A DNA stretch of 64,000 bases from Acuticoccus sp. MNP-M23 (GTDB lineage Bacteria; Pseudomonadota; Alphaproteobacteria; Rhizobiales; Amorphaceae). Shown piece by piece: positions 27,033 to 36,625 of this stretch (positions are counted from its first letter, which is position 1; each line of letters opens with the position of its first letter). The notes under the pieces are model-generated. The model ran no database searches. It had not been told where the DNA came from and saw nothing but the letters and a program-made list of their open reading frames with translations. The stretch is from positions 4,146,501 to 4,210,500 of the forward strand of contig NZ_CP133480.1 of NCBI RefSeq assembly GCF_031195445.1, in the 5' to 3' direction. A program made the position numbers and the translations under genes.

Positions 27033-28409
27033 ATGCGCATAGTCATCTGCGGGGCGGGGCAGGTGGGTTTCGGCATTGCCGAACGCCTGTCCACCGAGGG
27101 CCATGACGTCTCCGTCATCGACGTGGCACCCGACCTCATCGCCAACGTGCGCGATCAGCTGGACGTGCGCGGCGTCATCGGTCACGGCTCCCATCCGGAC
27201 ATTCTGGCTGCCGCCGGCGCTGCCGATGCCGACCTTCTGATCGCCGTCACCCAGTCGGACGAGGTCAACATGGTGGCCGCGCAGGTGGCGCACTCGCTGT
27301 TCCAGGTGCCGACCAAGATCGCCCGCGTCCGCGCACAGAGCTATCTGACGCCGATCTACCGGCACTTCTTTGCCCGCAACGAAATGCCGATCGACGTGGT
27401 GATCTCGCCCGAGATCGAGGTGGGCGAGATGGTGATGCGCCGCCTCGCGCTCCCCGGCGCGGTGGAAACCGTGCGCTTTGCGGATGACAACGTGGTGGTC
27501 GTCGGCATCATGTGCGGGGACGATTGCCCGGTGGTCGATACGCCGCTGCGCCAGCTTACGGAGCTGTTTCCCAACCTCGGGGCCGTAGTCGTCGGGGCCT
27601 TTCGCAACGGCAAGCTGTTCGTGCCGCAGTCCGAAGACATGCTGCGCACCGGCGATCTCGTCTACGTGGTCGCCCCGCGCGAGCAGGTGCGCCGCACGCT
27701 GGTCATCTTCGGCCACGAGGAGCCCAAGGCGCAGCGCGTGGTCATCGCCGGCGGCGGCAACATCGGCTTCTACGTGGCGCAGGAGCTGGAAAAGCGCGAA
27801 CCCGGCACCAAGCTGAAGATCATCGAGGCATCGCGCCCCCGTGCCGTGCAGATTGCCGATGCGCTTCACCGCGCCGTGGTCCTCAATGGCTCCGCGCTCG
27901 ACCAGGACATCTTGCGCGAGGCGGACATCGAGGACGCCGACACCATGGTCGCCCTCACCAATGACGATCAGGCCAACATCATCACCTGCGTGATGGCAAA
28001 AACGCTCGGCTGTACGCGTAACCTGTCGCTCATCAACAACGTGTCCTACCCGGCGCTTGCCAACGCGCTGGGCATCGACGCCTACGTGAACCCCCGTGCG
28101 GTGACCATCAGCCGCGTCCTGCGCCATGTGCGGCGCGGGCGCATCGAAAGCGTTCACTCGCTGCAAAACGGGCAGGCGGAGGTGATCGAGGCAGAGGCGC
28201 TGGAAACCTCCACCCTGGTCGGCCGCCGCCTCAGGGACCTCGACCTTCCGGCGGGCGTGCGCGTCGGCGCGGTCTACCGCAAGAACAAGCCCATCGAAAT
28301 CAACGGCCAGACCCAGATCCTGCCCAAGGATCGTGTCATCATGTTTGCGCTGGCCGAAAAGGTGCATCAGGTGGAACAGATGTTCCGCGTGAGCCTCGAA
28401 TTCTTCTGA
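27033..28409 (+). CDS. trkA: Trk potassium uptake regulatory subunit TrkA
   Basis: TrkA (458 residues) is the peripheral NAD(H)-binding regulator of Trk/Ktr potassium channels. It contains two RCK modules: the first starts MRIVICGAGQVGFGIAERL, the second VVIAGGGNIGFYVAQELE near residue 234. Each is followed by a RCK-C lobe. The channel subunit (TrkH) is not in the window. A small hairpin GGTT...AACC lies at 27018-27031, right before the ATG, and could affect initiation. trkA next to ntrYX is the usual alphaproteobacterial order. Confidence 0.96.
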   Translation: MRIVICGAGQVGFGIAERLSTEGHDVSVIDVAPDLIANVRDQLDVRGVIGHGSHPDILAAAGAADADLLIAVTQSDEVNMVAAQVAHSLFQVPTKIARVRAQSYLTPIYRHFFARNEMPIDVVISPEIEVGEMVMRRLALPGAVETVRFADDNVVVVGIMCGDDCPVVDTPLRQLTELFPNLGAVVVGAFRNGKLFVPQSEDMLRTGDLVYVVAPREQVRRTLVIFGHEEPKAQRVVIAGGGNIGFYVAQELEKREPGTKLKIIEASRPRAVQIADALHRAVVLNGSALDQDILREADIEDADTMVALTNDDQANIITCVMAKTLGCTRNLSLINNVSYPALANALGIDAYVNPRAVTISRVLRHVRRGRIESVHSLQNGQAEVIEAEALETSTLVGRRLRDLDLPAGVRVGAVYRKNKPIEINGQTQILPKDRVIMFALAEKVHQVEQMFRVSLEFF

Positions 28410-28422
28410 TAGGACCCCCTCG

Positions 28423-29295
28423 ATGAGCCGCATCGCCTACGTCAACGGCCGTTATCTCCCCCACGCCGAGGCCAACGTCCACATCGAGGACCGCGGCTTC
28501 CAGTTCGCCGACAGCGTCTATGAGGTCTGCGAGGTGTGGCGCGGCAGCATCGTCGACATGACGCGCCACCTCGACCGCCTCAAGCGCTCGCTGGGCGAAC
28601 TGTCGATTGCGTGGCCGGTCTCGCGCCGTGCGCTGGAGGCGATCCTGCGCGAGGTCGTCAGCCGCAACCGCGTCACCAACGGGCTCGTCTACCTGCAGAT
28701 CACGCGCGGCGTTGCCCGGCGGGATTTCAATTTTCCCAAACCCGGCACCATGCCGACGCTGGTCGTCACCAGCCGCTCGATCAACCCGGCCGTGCCGAAG
28801 AAATCCACCGAAGACGGCGTTCGTGTCATCACCACGCCCGACATTCGCTGGGGCCGCGTGGACATCAAGACCACGGGGATGACCGCACAGGTGCTCGCCA
28901 AGGAAACGGCGGTGCGCGCCGGCGCCAAGGAAGCCTGGATGGTGGACCGGGACGACCGGATCACCGAAGGCTCATCGTCCACGGCGTGGATCATCGACGG
29001 GGAGGGGACGCTCATCACCCGCCCTACCGACATGAACATCCTGCCGGGCATCACGCGCATGGCCATCATGGATTACGCCAAGGCCAACGGCATGAAGGTG
29101 GAGGAACGGCCTTTCACGCTTGAAGAAGCCCGCGGTGCGCGCGAAGCCTTCATCACGTCGGCCAGTGCGACGTTGACTCCGGTGGTCCAGATCGACGATT
29201 TCGTCATCGGCAACGGCAAGCCGGGATCCATCGCCAGCGGGATGCGTGCTGCATTCCACGACGGTGTGGAGAAGCTGCCGGTCAGGCATTACTGA
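28423..29295 (+). CDS. dat: D-amino-acid aminotransferase, class IV PLP fold
   Basis: This 290-residue pyridoxal-phosphate enzyme interconverts D-amino acids and 2-oxo acids, for example D-alanine and pyruvate to D-glutamate supply. Class IV signatures are the N-terminal VHIEDRGFQFADSVYEV, the PLP lysine in VDIKTTGMTAQVLAKE and the phosphate-binding TEGSSSTAWI. Branched-chain aminotransferase and 4-amino-4-deoxychorismate lyase share the fold, but the overall pattern and the position between trkA and hfq fit D-amino-acid aminotransferase. It begins 13 bases after trkA and is surely in the same operon. Confidence 0.9.
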   Translation: MSRIAYVNGRYLPHAEANVHIEDRGFQFADSVYEVCEVWRGSIVDMTRHLDRLKRSLGELSIAWPVSRRALEAILREVVSRNRVTNGLVYLQITRGVARRDFNFPKPGTMPTLVVTSRSINPAVPKKSTEDGVRVITTPDIRWGRVDIKTTGMTAQVLAKETAVRAGAKEAWMVDRDDRITEGSSSTAWIIDGEGTLITRPTDMNILPGITRMAIMDYAKANGMKVEERPFTLEEARGAREAFITSASATLTPVVQIDDFVIGNGKPGSIASGMRAAFHDGVEKLPVRHY

Positions 29296-29443
29296 CCTGC
29301 AGAACGAACGAACCCGCCGGAGGCCGGTTGCATTGGCAAGCCTCCACCCTAAATCATATGCGATCGTTGATAGCCTTGCCGCCAAAGCCCGTGTGTGTGG
29401 GCGGTACGCTTTCTCGTAACAGCGCGCCTCTGAAAGAATAAAA
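29296..29443 (+). promoter_or_regulatory. hfq upstream region
   Basis: This 148-base spacer after dat probably carries the hfq promoter. A hairpin with arms GGAGGC (29319-29324) and GCCTCC (29340-29345) sits at its start without a T-run. The part nearest hfq is AT-rich (GAAAGAATAAAA before the ATG) and gives a modest ribosome site. No -35/-10 pair is assigned. Confidence 0.4.
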
Positions 29444-29692
29444 ATGGCAGAAAAACAGCAAAACCTGCAAGATACGTTCCTCAACCACGTCCGCAAGACC
29501 AAAACACCGCTGACGATCTTCCTCGTCAACGGCGTGAAACTTCAGGGTGTCCTGACGTGGTTTGACAATTTCTGCGTCCTGCTCCGCCGCGACGGGCATT
29601 CGCAACTCGTTTACAAGCACGCGATCTCGACGATCATGCCCAACCAGCCCGTCCAGCTCTTCGAGCCGGCGGAAGAGGAGCCGGCCCGCTGA
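29444..29692 (+). CDS. hfq: RNA chaperone Hfq
   Basis: Hfq (82 residues) is a ring-shaped Sm-like hexamer that pairs small RNAs with mRNAs. The Sm1 motif runs [20 protein letters not shown]...[14 protein letters not shown] and Sm2 is [12 protein letters not shown], both intact. The short acidic tail (EPAEEEPAR) is typical of alphaproteobacteria, which lack the long E. coli tail. hflX follows 34 bases downstream, the classical hfq-hflX pairing. Confidence 0.98.
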   Translation: MAEKQQNLQDTFLNHVRKTKTPLTIFLVNGVKLQGVLTWFDNFCVLLRRDGHSQLVYKHAISTIMPNQPVQLFEPAEEEPAR

Positions 29693-29726
29693 TTTTCAAA
29701 CGACAGAAGACCGGTCAGGCACCCCG

Positions 29727-31094
29727 ATGGGCGTGACCGACGACACTGAGGACCGGGCGGCGCTTGTCACCCGGCCCACCTCCGAGCCGGCAACGCGGGC
29801 GCTTGTCCTGCTTCCCATCCTGAAAACGGCGGCGGAAGATCCGCGTGCCCCCGAAAGCCGCCTCGAAGAAGCGATCGGCCTTGCCGCCGCCATCGCGCTC
29901 GACGTGGTGGAGGCGCGGGTGGTGCCCGTACGCCAGCCGCGCCCGGCAACGCTGTTCGGCACCGGCCTGGTGGACGACATTGCAGCGCTCGCCGCAGGGT
30001 CCGAAGCGGAACTCATCATCATCGACCATCCGCTGACCCCGGTGCAGCAGCGCAACCTCGAAAAAGCCTTCAAGGCCAAGGTGCTCGACCGCACGGCGCT
30101 GATTCTGGAGATTTTCGGCGAGCGGGCGCAGACGGCCGAAGGCGTGCTCCAGGTGGAGCATGCGCACCTCAGCTATCAACGCTCGCGGCTGGTCCGCTCA
30201 TGGACCCACCTTGAGCGCCAGCGCGGCGGTTTCGGCTTTCTCGGCGGCCCTGGCGAAACCCAGATCGAAGCGGACCGTCGGCAGATTGCCGAGCGGATTG
30301 CCCGCGTGGAGCTGGCGCTGGAAGACGTGAAGCGCACCCGTTCGCTGGCGCGCGAACAGCGCAAGCGCAACAACCAGCCCGTGGTGGCGCTGGTGGGCTA
30401 CACCAACGCCGGCAAGTCCACGCTGTTCAATGCGCTGGCGGGCGAACACGTGGAATCGCGCGACCTCCTGTTCGCCACGCTCGATCCCACCTTGCGCAAG
30501 CTGGATCTGCCCCATGGCCGCACCGCGGTCCTGTCGGACACGGTGGGCTTCATCTCGCATTTGCCCACGGCGCTGGTTGCCGCGTTCCGCGCCACGCTGG
30601 AGGAGGTGACGCTGGCCGACCTCGTGGTCCACGTGCGCGACATCTCGCACGAGGAAACCGAGGCACAGGCCGCCGACGTGATGGAGACCCTGCGGGCGCT
30701 CGGCGTCGAGCCGGGCCACCGCGCGATGCTGGAGGTCTGGAACAAGGCTGACCTCCTGCCGGAGGCCGAGCGCGAGATCCGCACCGAGGCGGCTAGGGCG
30801 CAGGGTGCGGTCCTGATTTCGGCCACCGAAGGCGATGGCGTCGCGACAGTCCTCACGGCCATCGAGGATGCGCTGGCGGCTCACGCCATCACCCGCGAGG
30901 CGACCATCAAGGCGGCCGATGGGGCGCTACTGGCCTGGCTCTACCGCAACGTGGAAGTCCTGGAGCGGCGCGACGAGGGCGACGCGGTCCACCTGACGCT
31001 GCGGATTTCCGAAGCCCGCCTCAGCGACACCATGGCCAAGCTTGGCGAACCCCAGGTCCAGCCTGAGCCGGTAAGCGTACCCTACACGCCATGA
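29727..31094 (+). CDS. hflX: GTPase HflX
   Basis: HflX (455 residues) is a ribosome-associated GTPase that splits or rescues stalled ribosomes under stress. The N-terminal HflX domain (about 40-190) includes the glycine-rich GGFGFLGGPGETQIEADRR stretch. The G domain has G1 GYTNAGKSTLFN, G3 DTVGFISHLP and G4 NKADLL. The frame is open upstream into hfq, but ATG 29727 (MGVTDDTED) is the first sensible start. Its TGA overlaps the ATG of the acetyltransferase gene, so the two are coupled. Confidence 0.95.
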   Translation: MGVTDDTEDRAALVTRPTSEPATRALVLLPILKTAAEDPRAPESRLEEAIGLAAAIALDVVEARVVPVRQPRPATLFGTGLVDDIAALAAGSEAELIIIDHPLTPVQQRNLEKAFKAKVLDRTALILEIFGERAQTAEGVLQVEHAHLSYQRSRLVRSWTHLERQRGGFGFLGGPGETQIEADRRQIAERIARVELALEDVKRTRSLAREQRKRNNQPVVALVGYTNAGKSTLFNALAGEHVESRDLLFATLDPTLRKLDLPHGRTAVLSDTVGFISHLPTALVAAFRATLEEVTLADLVVHVRDISHEETEAQAADVMETLRALGVEPGHRAMLEVWNKADLLPEAEREIRTEAARAQGAVLISATEGDGVATVLTAIEDALAAHAITREATIKAADGALLAWLYRNVEVLERRDEGDAVHLTLRISEARLSDTMAKLGEPQVQPEPVSVPYTP

Positions 31095-31591
31095 CCCCCG
31101 GCGCGCTGTCGATCCGCAGCGCGGCCGTGGACGACGCACCGACGATACAGGCGATCTATGCGCCCATCGTCGTGGACACGGTGATCTCGTTCGAGACTGA
31201 GCCGCCGTCGGCCGAACTGATGGCGGAGCGCATCGCGGCGACGCTCGCCGCCTATCCGTACCTCGTCGCCGAGCGGGACGGCGCCGTGGTCGGCTACGCC
31301 TACGCGAGCCAGCACCGCGCTCGCAGCGCCTACAACATTTCGGCGGACGTGACGGCTTATGTCGCCGCGTGTGCGCGCGGGCAGCGCGTCGGCCACGCGC
31401 TCTACGCCGCGCTGCTGCCGGAGATGGCCGGCCGTGGCCTCCACGCCGCCACCGCGGGCATCACGCTGCCGAACGCAGCCAGCGTCGCGCTGCACGAGAG
31501 CTTCGGCTTTCACAAAGTGGCGGTGTTTCCGGAGATCGGCCGCAAGTTCGGCGCCTACCACGACGTCGGCTGGTGGCAGAAGCTCCTCTGA
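31091..31591 (+). CDS. GNAT acetyltransferase, phosphinothricin-acetyltransferase-like
   Basis: This 166-residue N-acetyltransferase opens with SIRSAAVDDAPTIQAIYAPIV and SFETEPPS, the PAT/Bar and MddA/YncA subgroup pattern. The acetyl-CoA loop is in the ARGQRVGHALY segment, and the ESFGFHKVAVF end is standard. Relatives acetylate phosphinothricin, methionine sulfone or related amino acids; the real substrate here is unknown. It starts in the hflX stop (ATGA) and converges on mazG, 7 bases away. Confidence 0.92.
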   Translation: MTPGALSIRSAAVDDAPTIQAIYAPIVVDTVISFETEPPSAELMAERIAATLAAYPYLVAERDGAVVGYAYASQHRARSAYNISADVTAYVAACARGQRVGHALYAALLPEMAGRGLHAATAGITLPNAASVALHESFGFHKVAVFPEIGRKFGAYHDVGWWQKLL

Positions 31592-31598
31592 GCCCATC

Positions 31599-32384
31599 TC
31601 ACTTCGGGCGCGTGGCGGCCTTGGCGGCATTCCAGCGCTTGTCCCATTCGGCGGCGTCGAACGTGTCCACCGCCACCCCGTCGGCTTTCGCGGCAGCCTC
31701 GATGGCCCGCACCCGTGCTGCAAACTTGGCGTTGGCGCCGCGCAGCGCCTCGTCGGCGTCGATCCCGGTGTGGCGGGCGAGGTTGACCAGAGAGAAAAGC
31801 AGGTCGCCGAACTCGTCCGTCATCGCCGCGGGGTCGCCGGACGCCGTGGCGGCCTGAAACTCGGCGACTTCCTCGGCCACCTTGTCGGCAACACCGCCGA
31901 TGTCGGGCCAGTCGAGCCCGGCCTTCGCCACCTTCTTCTGCATCTTCTGGGCGCGCACGAGGGCGGGGAAGTTTGCCGGGACCTGATCCACCAGCCCCTG
32001 CGGCTTGCCGGCTTTCTCCTCGGCCTTGATCTCGTCCCACACCTTCTCGATCTCTTCGGGCGTACGGGCGGGTCCATCGCTGAACACGTGCGGGTGGCGC
32101 CGGACCAGCTTTTCGCAGATGACGGTCGCCACATCGTCGAAATCGAAGCGGCCTTCCTCGGCGGCGATCTGCGCCTGGAACACCACCTGAAGGAGGACGT
32201 CGCCCAGCTCCTCGCACACGTCCTCGTAGTTGCCGCGCTCGATCGCGTCGGCCACCTCGTAGGCTTCCTCGATGGTGTAGGGGGCAATTGTCGCGAAGGT
32301 CTGCTCGATGTCCCACGCGCAGCCGGTGTCCTTGTCACGCAGCTGCGCCATGATCTGCCGCAGTCGGTCGATGGGCTGTGTCAT
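31599..32384 (-). CDS. mazG: Nucleoside triphosphate pyrophosphohydrolase MazG
   Basis: MazG (261 residues) hydrolyses NTPs to NMP and pyrophosphate, cleaning the nucleotide pool. Two MazG helical domains are visible: the first with EELGDVLLQVVFQAQIA near residue 60, the second with DEFGDLLFSLVNLARH near 190, both with the metal-binding ExxD pattern. ATG 32384 (MTQPIDRLRQIM) has GGAG 6-8 bases upstream; the longer open frame to 32633 runs into the MBL gene and is not used. It lies 50 bases after the MBL hydrolase on the same strand. Confidence 0.95.
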   Translation of the reverse strand: MTQPIDRLRQIMAQLRDKDTGCAWDIEQTFATIAPYTIEEAYEVADAIERGNYEDVCEELGDVLLQVVFQAQIAAEEGRFDFDDVATVICEKLVRRHPHVFSDGPARTPEEIEKVWDEIKAEEKAGKPQGLVDQVPANFPALVRAQKMQKKVAKAGLDWPDIGGVADKVAEEVAEFQAATASGDPAAMTDEFGDLLFSLVNLARHTGIDADEALRGANAKFAARVRAIEAAAKADGVAVDTFDAAEWDKRWNAAKAATRPK

Positions 32385-32434
32385 GGCGTTCTCCTCAAGC
32401 CGCGCGTCTGATAACGCCAGTCGCATAAGATGGA

Positions 32435-33223
32435 TTATGGAACCAGAACCATCATGTCGTACGCCGGCTCCACATGGGCCGGCGTCTCGTTCTTCAGGGT
32501 CTCGTAGTCGAGATCCTGATGAAGGTTGGTGAGGACGGCGCGTCCGGGCGCCATGCGCGCCACCCAGGCCAGAGCCTGTTCCACGTTGAGGTGGCTGGAG
32601 TGCGCCTTGTAGCGCAGCGCATCGAGGATCCACACGTCGAGACCCTCAAGGTGCGGCAGCGAGGCCGCCGGCAGATCGTGCAGGTCCGACGAATAGGCCA
32701 GATCGCCGATCCGGAAGCCCAGCGACATGATGCGTCCATGAAGCTGGTTGAACGGCGTCAGAGTGACGGGGCCGCCATCGCCGTCGATGGAAAATGGCTC
32801 TCCGGCCACAATGGTCTGCGCGTTCAGGATTGGCGGATAGCCGCTGGCCCCTTCAAAGCAGTAGCCGAACGCGGCGGTGGCGCGGGCCAGCGTCTCGTCG
32901 TCCATGTAGACGTCGACGCGGCGCTTCTCGGCCATCGCAAAGCCGCGCAGATCGTCGATGCCGTGGAGATGGTCGGCGTGCGGATGGGTGTAGACCGCCG
33001 CATCAAGCCGCGGCACGCCAGCCGACAGGAGCTGCTCGCGCATGTCGGGGCCGGTGTCGATCAAAACGCGGGTGGTGCCGCCGCTGCCGGTGCGCTCGAT
33101 CAGCAGCGCACAGCGGCGCCTGCGGTTTTTCGGGTTGTCCGGGTCGCAGGCGCCCCAGTCGCCGCCGACGCGCGGCACGCCGCCGGACGAACCGCAGCCC
33201 AGGATCGTGAAGCGGGTCGTCAT
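32435..33223 (-). CDS. MBL-fold metallo-hydrolase, PhnP/RNase Z-like
   Basis: This 262-residue metallo-beta-lactamase-fold protein has the di-metal motif THPHADHLHGIDDLRGF (HxHxDH), upstream LIDTGPD, and later SSDLHDLP and HSSHLNVEQA carrying further ligands. Family members act as phosphodiesterases (PhnP) or unknown hydrolases. It is a standard companion of tatD/metG in Rhizobiales. Its ATG overlaps the stop of the TatD-family gene (ATGA). Confidence 0.92.
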   Translation of the reverse strand: MTTRFTILGCGSSGGVPRVGGDWGACDPDNPKNRRRRCALLIERTGSGGTTRVLIDTGPDMREQLLSAGVPRLDAAVYTHPHADHLHGIDDLRGFAMAEKRRVDVYMDDETLARATAAFGYCFEGASGYPPILNAQTIVAGEPFSIDGDGGPVTLTPFNQLHGRIMSLGFRIGDLAYSSDLHDLPAASLPHLEGLDVWILDALRYKAHSSHLNVEQALAWVARMAPGRAVLTNLHQDLDYETLKNETPAHVEPAYDMMVLVP

Positions 33224-34014
33224 TGGGCGACAGCCGGCGCCTTCACCTTGGTGAAGAGCCGGTAGAAATTCTGGGTGGTCGCGGCCGCCAACTGTTCGAG
33301 TGGCACATCGATGGCCTCTGCCAGAATGGCGGCGGTGTCGGCCACGAAGGACGGCTCGTTGGTTTTGCCGCGGTGCGGCTGCGGCGCCAGATAAGGCGCA
33401 TCGGTTTCCACCAGCATCCGGTCCAGCGGCACGGTGCGCGCCACCTCGCGAATGCTCTCCGCGCTCCTGAAGGTCACGATGCCGGAGAACGAGACATAAA
33501 GGCCCAGCGCCAGGCCGCGCCTGGCAAGCTCTGCGCCGGACGAGAAGCAGTGGAGAATCGCAGGGAAGGCCCCCTTCCCCATCTCGTCTTCCAGAATGTC
33601 GGCGACGTCCTCGTCCGCCTGTCTGGCGTGGATCACCAGTGGCAGACCGGTCTCGCGCGCCGCGGCAATGTGGTTGCGGAAGCCTTCGGCCTGCGCGTCG
33701 CGGGGCGACTTGTCGTAGTGGTAGTCGAGCCCGGCTTCGCCGATGGCGACGACCTTCGGCTGCTCTGCGAGTTTCACGAGGTCGGCGACCGAGATGTCCA
33801 GCTCTTCGTGCGCATTGTGCGGATGGGTGCCGATGGATGCATAGACATCATCGTGGGCGGCGATGATGGGCGCCAGCTTGTGAAACTGGCGCACGCGGGT
33901 GGAGATGGTCACGAACCGTTCCACGCCGCGGGCACGGGCGCGGTCCAGCACGGCATCGCGCTCGGCGTCGAAGTCCGGAAAGTCGAGGTGGCAGTGGCTG
34001 TCGACGAGCCTCAT
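33220..34014 (-). CDS. TatD-family metal-dependent hydrolase
   Basis: This 264-residue TIM-barrel hydrolase has [12 protein letters not shown] at the N terminus (the HxH metal pair), [37 protein letters not shown] and [16 protein letters not shown], all TatD signatures. TatD proteins are DNases/exonucleases that act on damaged or apoptotic DNA, or D-aminoacyl-tRNA-related substrates in some reports. It is coupled at both ends by ATGA overlaps, to metG upstream and to the MBL gene downstream. Confidence 0.94.
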   Translation of the reverse strand: MRLVDSHCHLDFPDFDAERDAVLDRARARGVERFVTISTRVRQFHKLAPIIAAHDDVYASIGTHPHNAHEELDISVADLVKLAEQPKVVAIGEAGLDYHYDKSPRDAQAEGFRNHIAAARETGLPLVIHARQADEDVADILEDEMGKGAFPAILHCFSSGAELARRGLALGLYVSFSGIVTFRSAESIREVARTVPLDRMLVETDAPYLAPQPHRGKTNEPSFVADTAAILAEAIDVPLEQLAAATTQNFYRLFTKVKAPAVAQ

Positions 34015-35543
34015 GGCGCCACCGGCACTTCAAGCTTCGGCACGATGGGCGTCGGTGCAGGCAGCGGCGTACCCGCCTCGGGCGCTCGATCCAGCGCCGC
34101 CAGCGTGCGCGCATCCTCCGGCACGGCCAGAAGGCCCAGCAGCGCCGAAGCCGTCCCCGGCACGAACGGCTGGATCAATATGCCGAACCAGCGCAGCGCC
34201 TCCGCCGTCACCGCCAGCACCACTTCCATGCGCGGCGGGTCCGTCTTGCGCAGCGCCCAGGGCGCCTCGCCGGCAAAATAGCGGTTGGCGTCCGACACGA
34301 CCGCATAAATGTCGCCCAGCGCCGTGTGCAGCGCCTGCACGGCCACCGCCTTGCGGCACGCCTCCGGCAGTGCGCGGACGCTGGCAAGCAGCGCCTCGTC
34401 GGCGGCGGTGAGCGGCGCCATGGCGGGCAGCTTGCCGTCGCAGTGCTTGGCAATCATCGACAGCGAGCGCTGCGCGAGGTTGCCGATGTCGTTGGCCAGG
34501 TCGGCATTCACGCGGGAGACGAAGCCTTCCAGCGAATAATTGCCATCCTGCCCGAACGGCACTTCGCGCAGAAGATAATGCCGCAGCGGGTCAACGCCGA
34601 ACGCCTCCACCAGATCGAACGGATCGAGCACGTTGCCCACCGACTTCGACATTTTCTCGCCGGCATTGAACAGGAAGCCGTGCGCAAACACACGGCGCGG
34701 GACCCGGATGCCGGCGCTCATGAGGAAGGCGGGCCAGTACACCGTGTGGAAGCGCACGATGTCCTTGCCGATCACATGGAGATCTGCGGGCCAGTATTTC
34801 GCCACACGCTCGGTGTCGTCCGGGTAGCCGACGGACGTGAGGTAGTTGGTCAGCGCGTCGACCCAGACATACATTACGTTGTCGGGGTCGCCCGGCACCG
34901 GAATGCCCCATTTCAGCGTGGTGCGCGAAATGGAGAGATCCTTGAGGCCGCCCTTCACGAACGACATGATCTCGTTGCGGCGGGACGCCGGGCCGATGAA
35001 ATCCGGCTCGCTCTCGTAAAGCGCGATCAGGCGCTCCTGGAAGGCGGAGAGGCGGAAGAAATAACTGGGCTCCTCCATCCACGCGACCGGCGCGCCGGTG
35101 GGTGCCTTCTTCTCGCCGTCCACCTCGGTCAATTCGCTTTCGGCAAAGAACGCCTCGTCGCGCACCGAGTACCAGCCACCATACTGGCCGAGATAGATAT
35201 CGCCGGCATCGGCCATCGCCTGCCAGATCGCCTGGCTGGCCTTGATGTGGCGCGGCTCGCGGGTGGAGACGAAATCGTCCTGGCTGGCGTTCAACACCTC
35301 GGCCATCCTGCGGAACAGGGCCGAATTGCGGTCGGCGAGTTCGCCGGGCGTGATGCCCTGCTTCTCCGCCGTTTCCACCATTTTCTGGCCGTGCTCGTCG
35401 GTGCCGGTGCAAAAGTGAACGTCGTAGCCATCGAGCCGCTTGAAGCGGGCAATGGCATCGGCCGCAATCAGCTCGTAGGCATGCCCGATGTGGGGCGCGC
35501 CGTTGGGGTACGAGATGGCGGTTGAAAGGGTGAAGCGCTTCAT
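34011..35543 (-). CDS. metG: Methionyl-tRNA synthetase
   Basis: MetG (510 residues) charges tRNA-Met. The class I motifs are HIGH (residues 18-21, [10 protein letters not shown]) and KMSKS ([13 protein letters not shown]). The [16 protein letters not shown] segment and the anticodon-binding helical domain follow in order. There is no C-terminal tRNA-binding (Arc1p-like) domain, the short form usual in alphaproteobacteria. GAGG lies just upstream of ATG 35543. The gene lies 31 bases downstream of holB, and its stop overlaps the TatD-family start. Confidence 0.97.
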   Translation of the reverse strand: MKRFTLSTAISYPNGAPHIGHAYELIAADAIARFKRLDGYDVHFCTGTDEHGQKMVETAEKQGITPGELADRNSALFRRMAEVLNASQDDFVSTREPRHIKASQAIWQAMADAGDIYLGQYGGWYSVRDEAFFAESELTEVDGEKKAPTGAPVAWMEEPSYFFRLSAFQERLIALYESEPDFIGPASRRNEIMSFVKGGLKDLSISRTTLKWGIPVPGDPDNVMYVWVDALTNYLTSVGYPDDTERVAKYWPADLHVIGKDIVRFHTVYWPAFLMSAGIRVPRRVFAHGFLFNAGEKMSKSVGNVLDPFDLVEAFGVDPLRHYLLREVPFGQDGNYSLEGFVSRVNADLANDIGNLAQRSLSMIAKHCDGKLPAMAPLTAADEALLASVRALPEACRKAVAVQALHTALGDIYAVVSDANRYFAGEAPWALRKTDPPRMEVVLAVTAEALRWFGILIQPFVPGTASALLGLLAVPEDARTLAALDRAPEAGTPLPAPTPIVPKLEVPVAP

Positions 35544-35574
35544 GCCGCCTCAGTTGCCCTCGGCCCCTCGCTTG

Positions 35575-36615
35575 TCAAGACCGCTTGGCCAGAGCGTCCG
35601 CCTCAGCCATGCGTGCCGTCAGCGCCAGGATGAATTCCTTGCGGTCGAGGTTGAAGATCTCGACGCGCCGGCGTTCGGCCAGCGCCTCCAGATAGGCGCG
35701 CGCATAGGCGTCCAGCGCACCGAGCGGCGCTTTGCCCGCGCCGCGCCTTGCGCGCGCTGCAAACGCATCCAGCGTCAGGTCCGCCACGACGGCGAAGTGC
35801 TCGCCGCGCTTTGTCGCAGCAAGGTCGGCAATCTGCGCCCGGCGGCGCGTGTCGTTGAGGTCGCCCGACAAAAGCCGCTCGGCGCTCTTCACCGCGTCGG
35901 CGCCGGCAGCCGCCAGCGACAGCGCCCGGCGGACCGAACCGTCCGCAGCGGCAGCCAGTTGCGAGTCGGCATCCAGATGCGACAGCGCAGCCGCCATGTC
36001 CGCACGTCCGAGCGGTGTCATCCGCACCACTTGGCAGCGGGAGCGGATGGTCGGCATCACCCGGCCGGCCACATGGGCAATCAGCAGAAACAACGTGCGC
36101 TTGGGTGGCTCTTCGAGGCTTTTGAGGAGCGCGTTGGCGGCGTTGGGGTTCATGTCGTCCAGCGCATCCACAATCACGATACGCCAGCCGCCACCGGCTG
36201 CCGTTGCGCCCAGAAAAGGCACAAGGCGCCGCACGGTGTCGACGCTGAGCTCGCTCTTGAAGCGCTTGGTCTTGTCATCCCAGGCGCGGGTGAGGTGCAG
36301 GAGGCTGGGGTGGGTGCCGGCGACGATCTGGTGCACGTCGCGCGAGGCGGGATCGCTGTCCAGCCCCTCGGAAAGCGGCGCCCCGGAGATGAGCGCCTTG
36401 GCAAGGCGGAACGCGAGCGTTGCCTTGCCGATCCCCCGCGCGCCGGACAGGATGAGCCCCTGCGGCGGTTTTGCGCCAAAGGCCTCCGCCAGCTGCGCGC
36501 GTGCTCCTGCGTGGCCGAACAGCGCCGTCGATTCGCGCGGTGCCGGGGCGTTGTCCAGAAGGTCGGGTTCGATCGGCGCGCCTTCGATGATGGCAGCCTT
36601 GGGAGCCCGCGCCAT
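35575..36615 (-). CDS. holB: DNA polymerase III delta-prime subunit
   Basis: HolB (346 residues) is the stator subunit of the clamp loader that places the beta clamp on DNA. The N-terminal AAA+ domain has GARGIGKATLA as P-loop (Ala instead of Thr/Ser after Lys, as often in delta-prime) and IVDALDDMNPNAANALLKSLEEPP. The expected ATPase-core helix and C-terminal collar domain follow. The Cys4 zinc motif is not obvious. It sits 10 bases after tmk, a near-universal gene pair. Confidence 0.93.
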   Translation of the reverse strand: MARAPKAAIIEGAPIEPDLLDNAPAPRESTALFGHAGARAQLAEAFGAKPPQGLILSGARGIGKATLAFRLAKALISGAPLSEGLDSDPASRDVHQIVAGTHPSLLHLTRAWDDKTKRFKSELSVDTVRRLVPFLGATAAGGGWRIVIVDALDDMNPNAANALLKSLEEPPKRTLFLLIAHVAGRVMPTIRSRCQVVRMTPLGRADMAAALSHLDADSQLAAAADGSVRRALSLAAAGADAVKSAERLLSGDLNDTRRRAQIADLAATKRGEHFAVVADLTLDAFAARARRGAGKAPLGALDAYARAYLEALAERRRVEIFNLDRKEFILALTARMAEADALAKRS

Positions 36616-36625
36616 CAGGCGGCGC

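Noticed and set aside
26995-27042. A 15-codon ORF (MSKGVTILVENNPCA) overlapping the trkA start
   Set aside because: No convincing ribosome site upstream; overlap with the trkA start is probably chance.
26814-28433. Long frame opposite trkA
   Set aside because: Antisense shadow; His/Asp-rich translation typical of reversed high-GC coding sequence.
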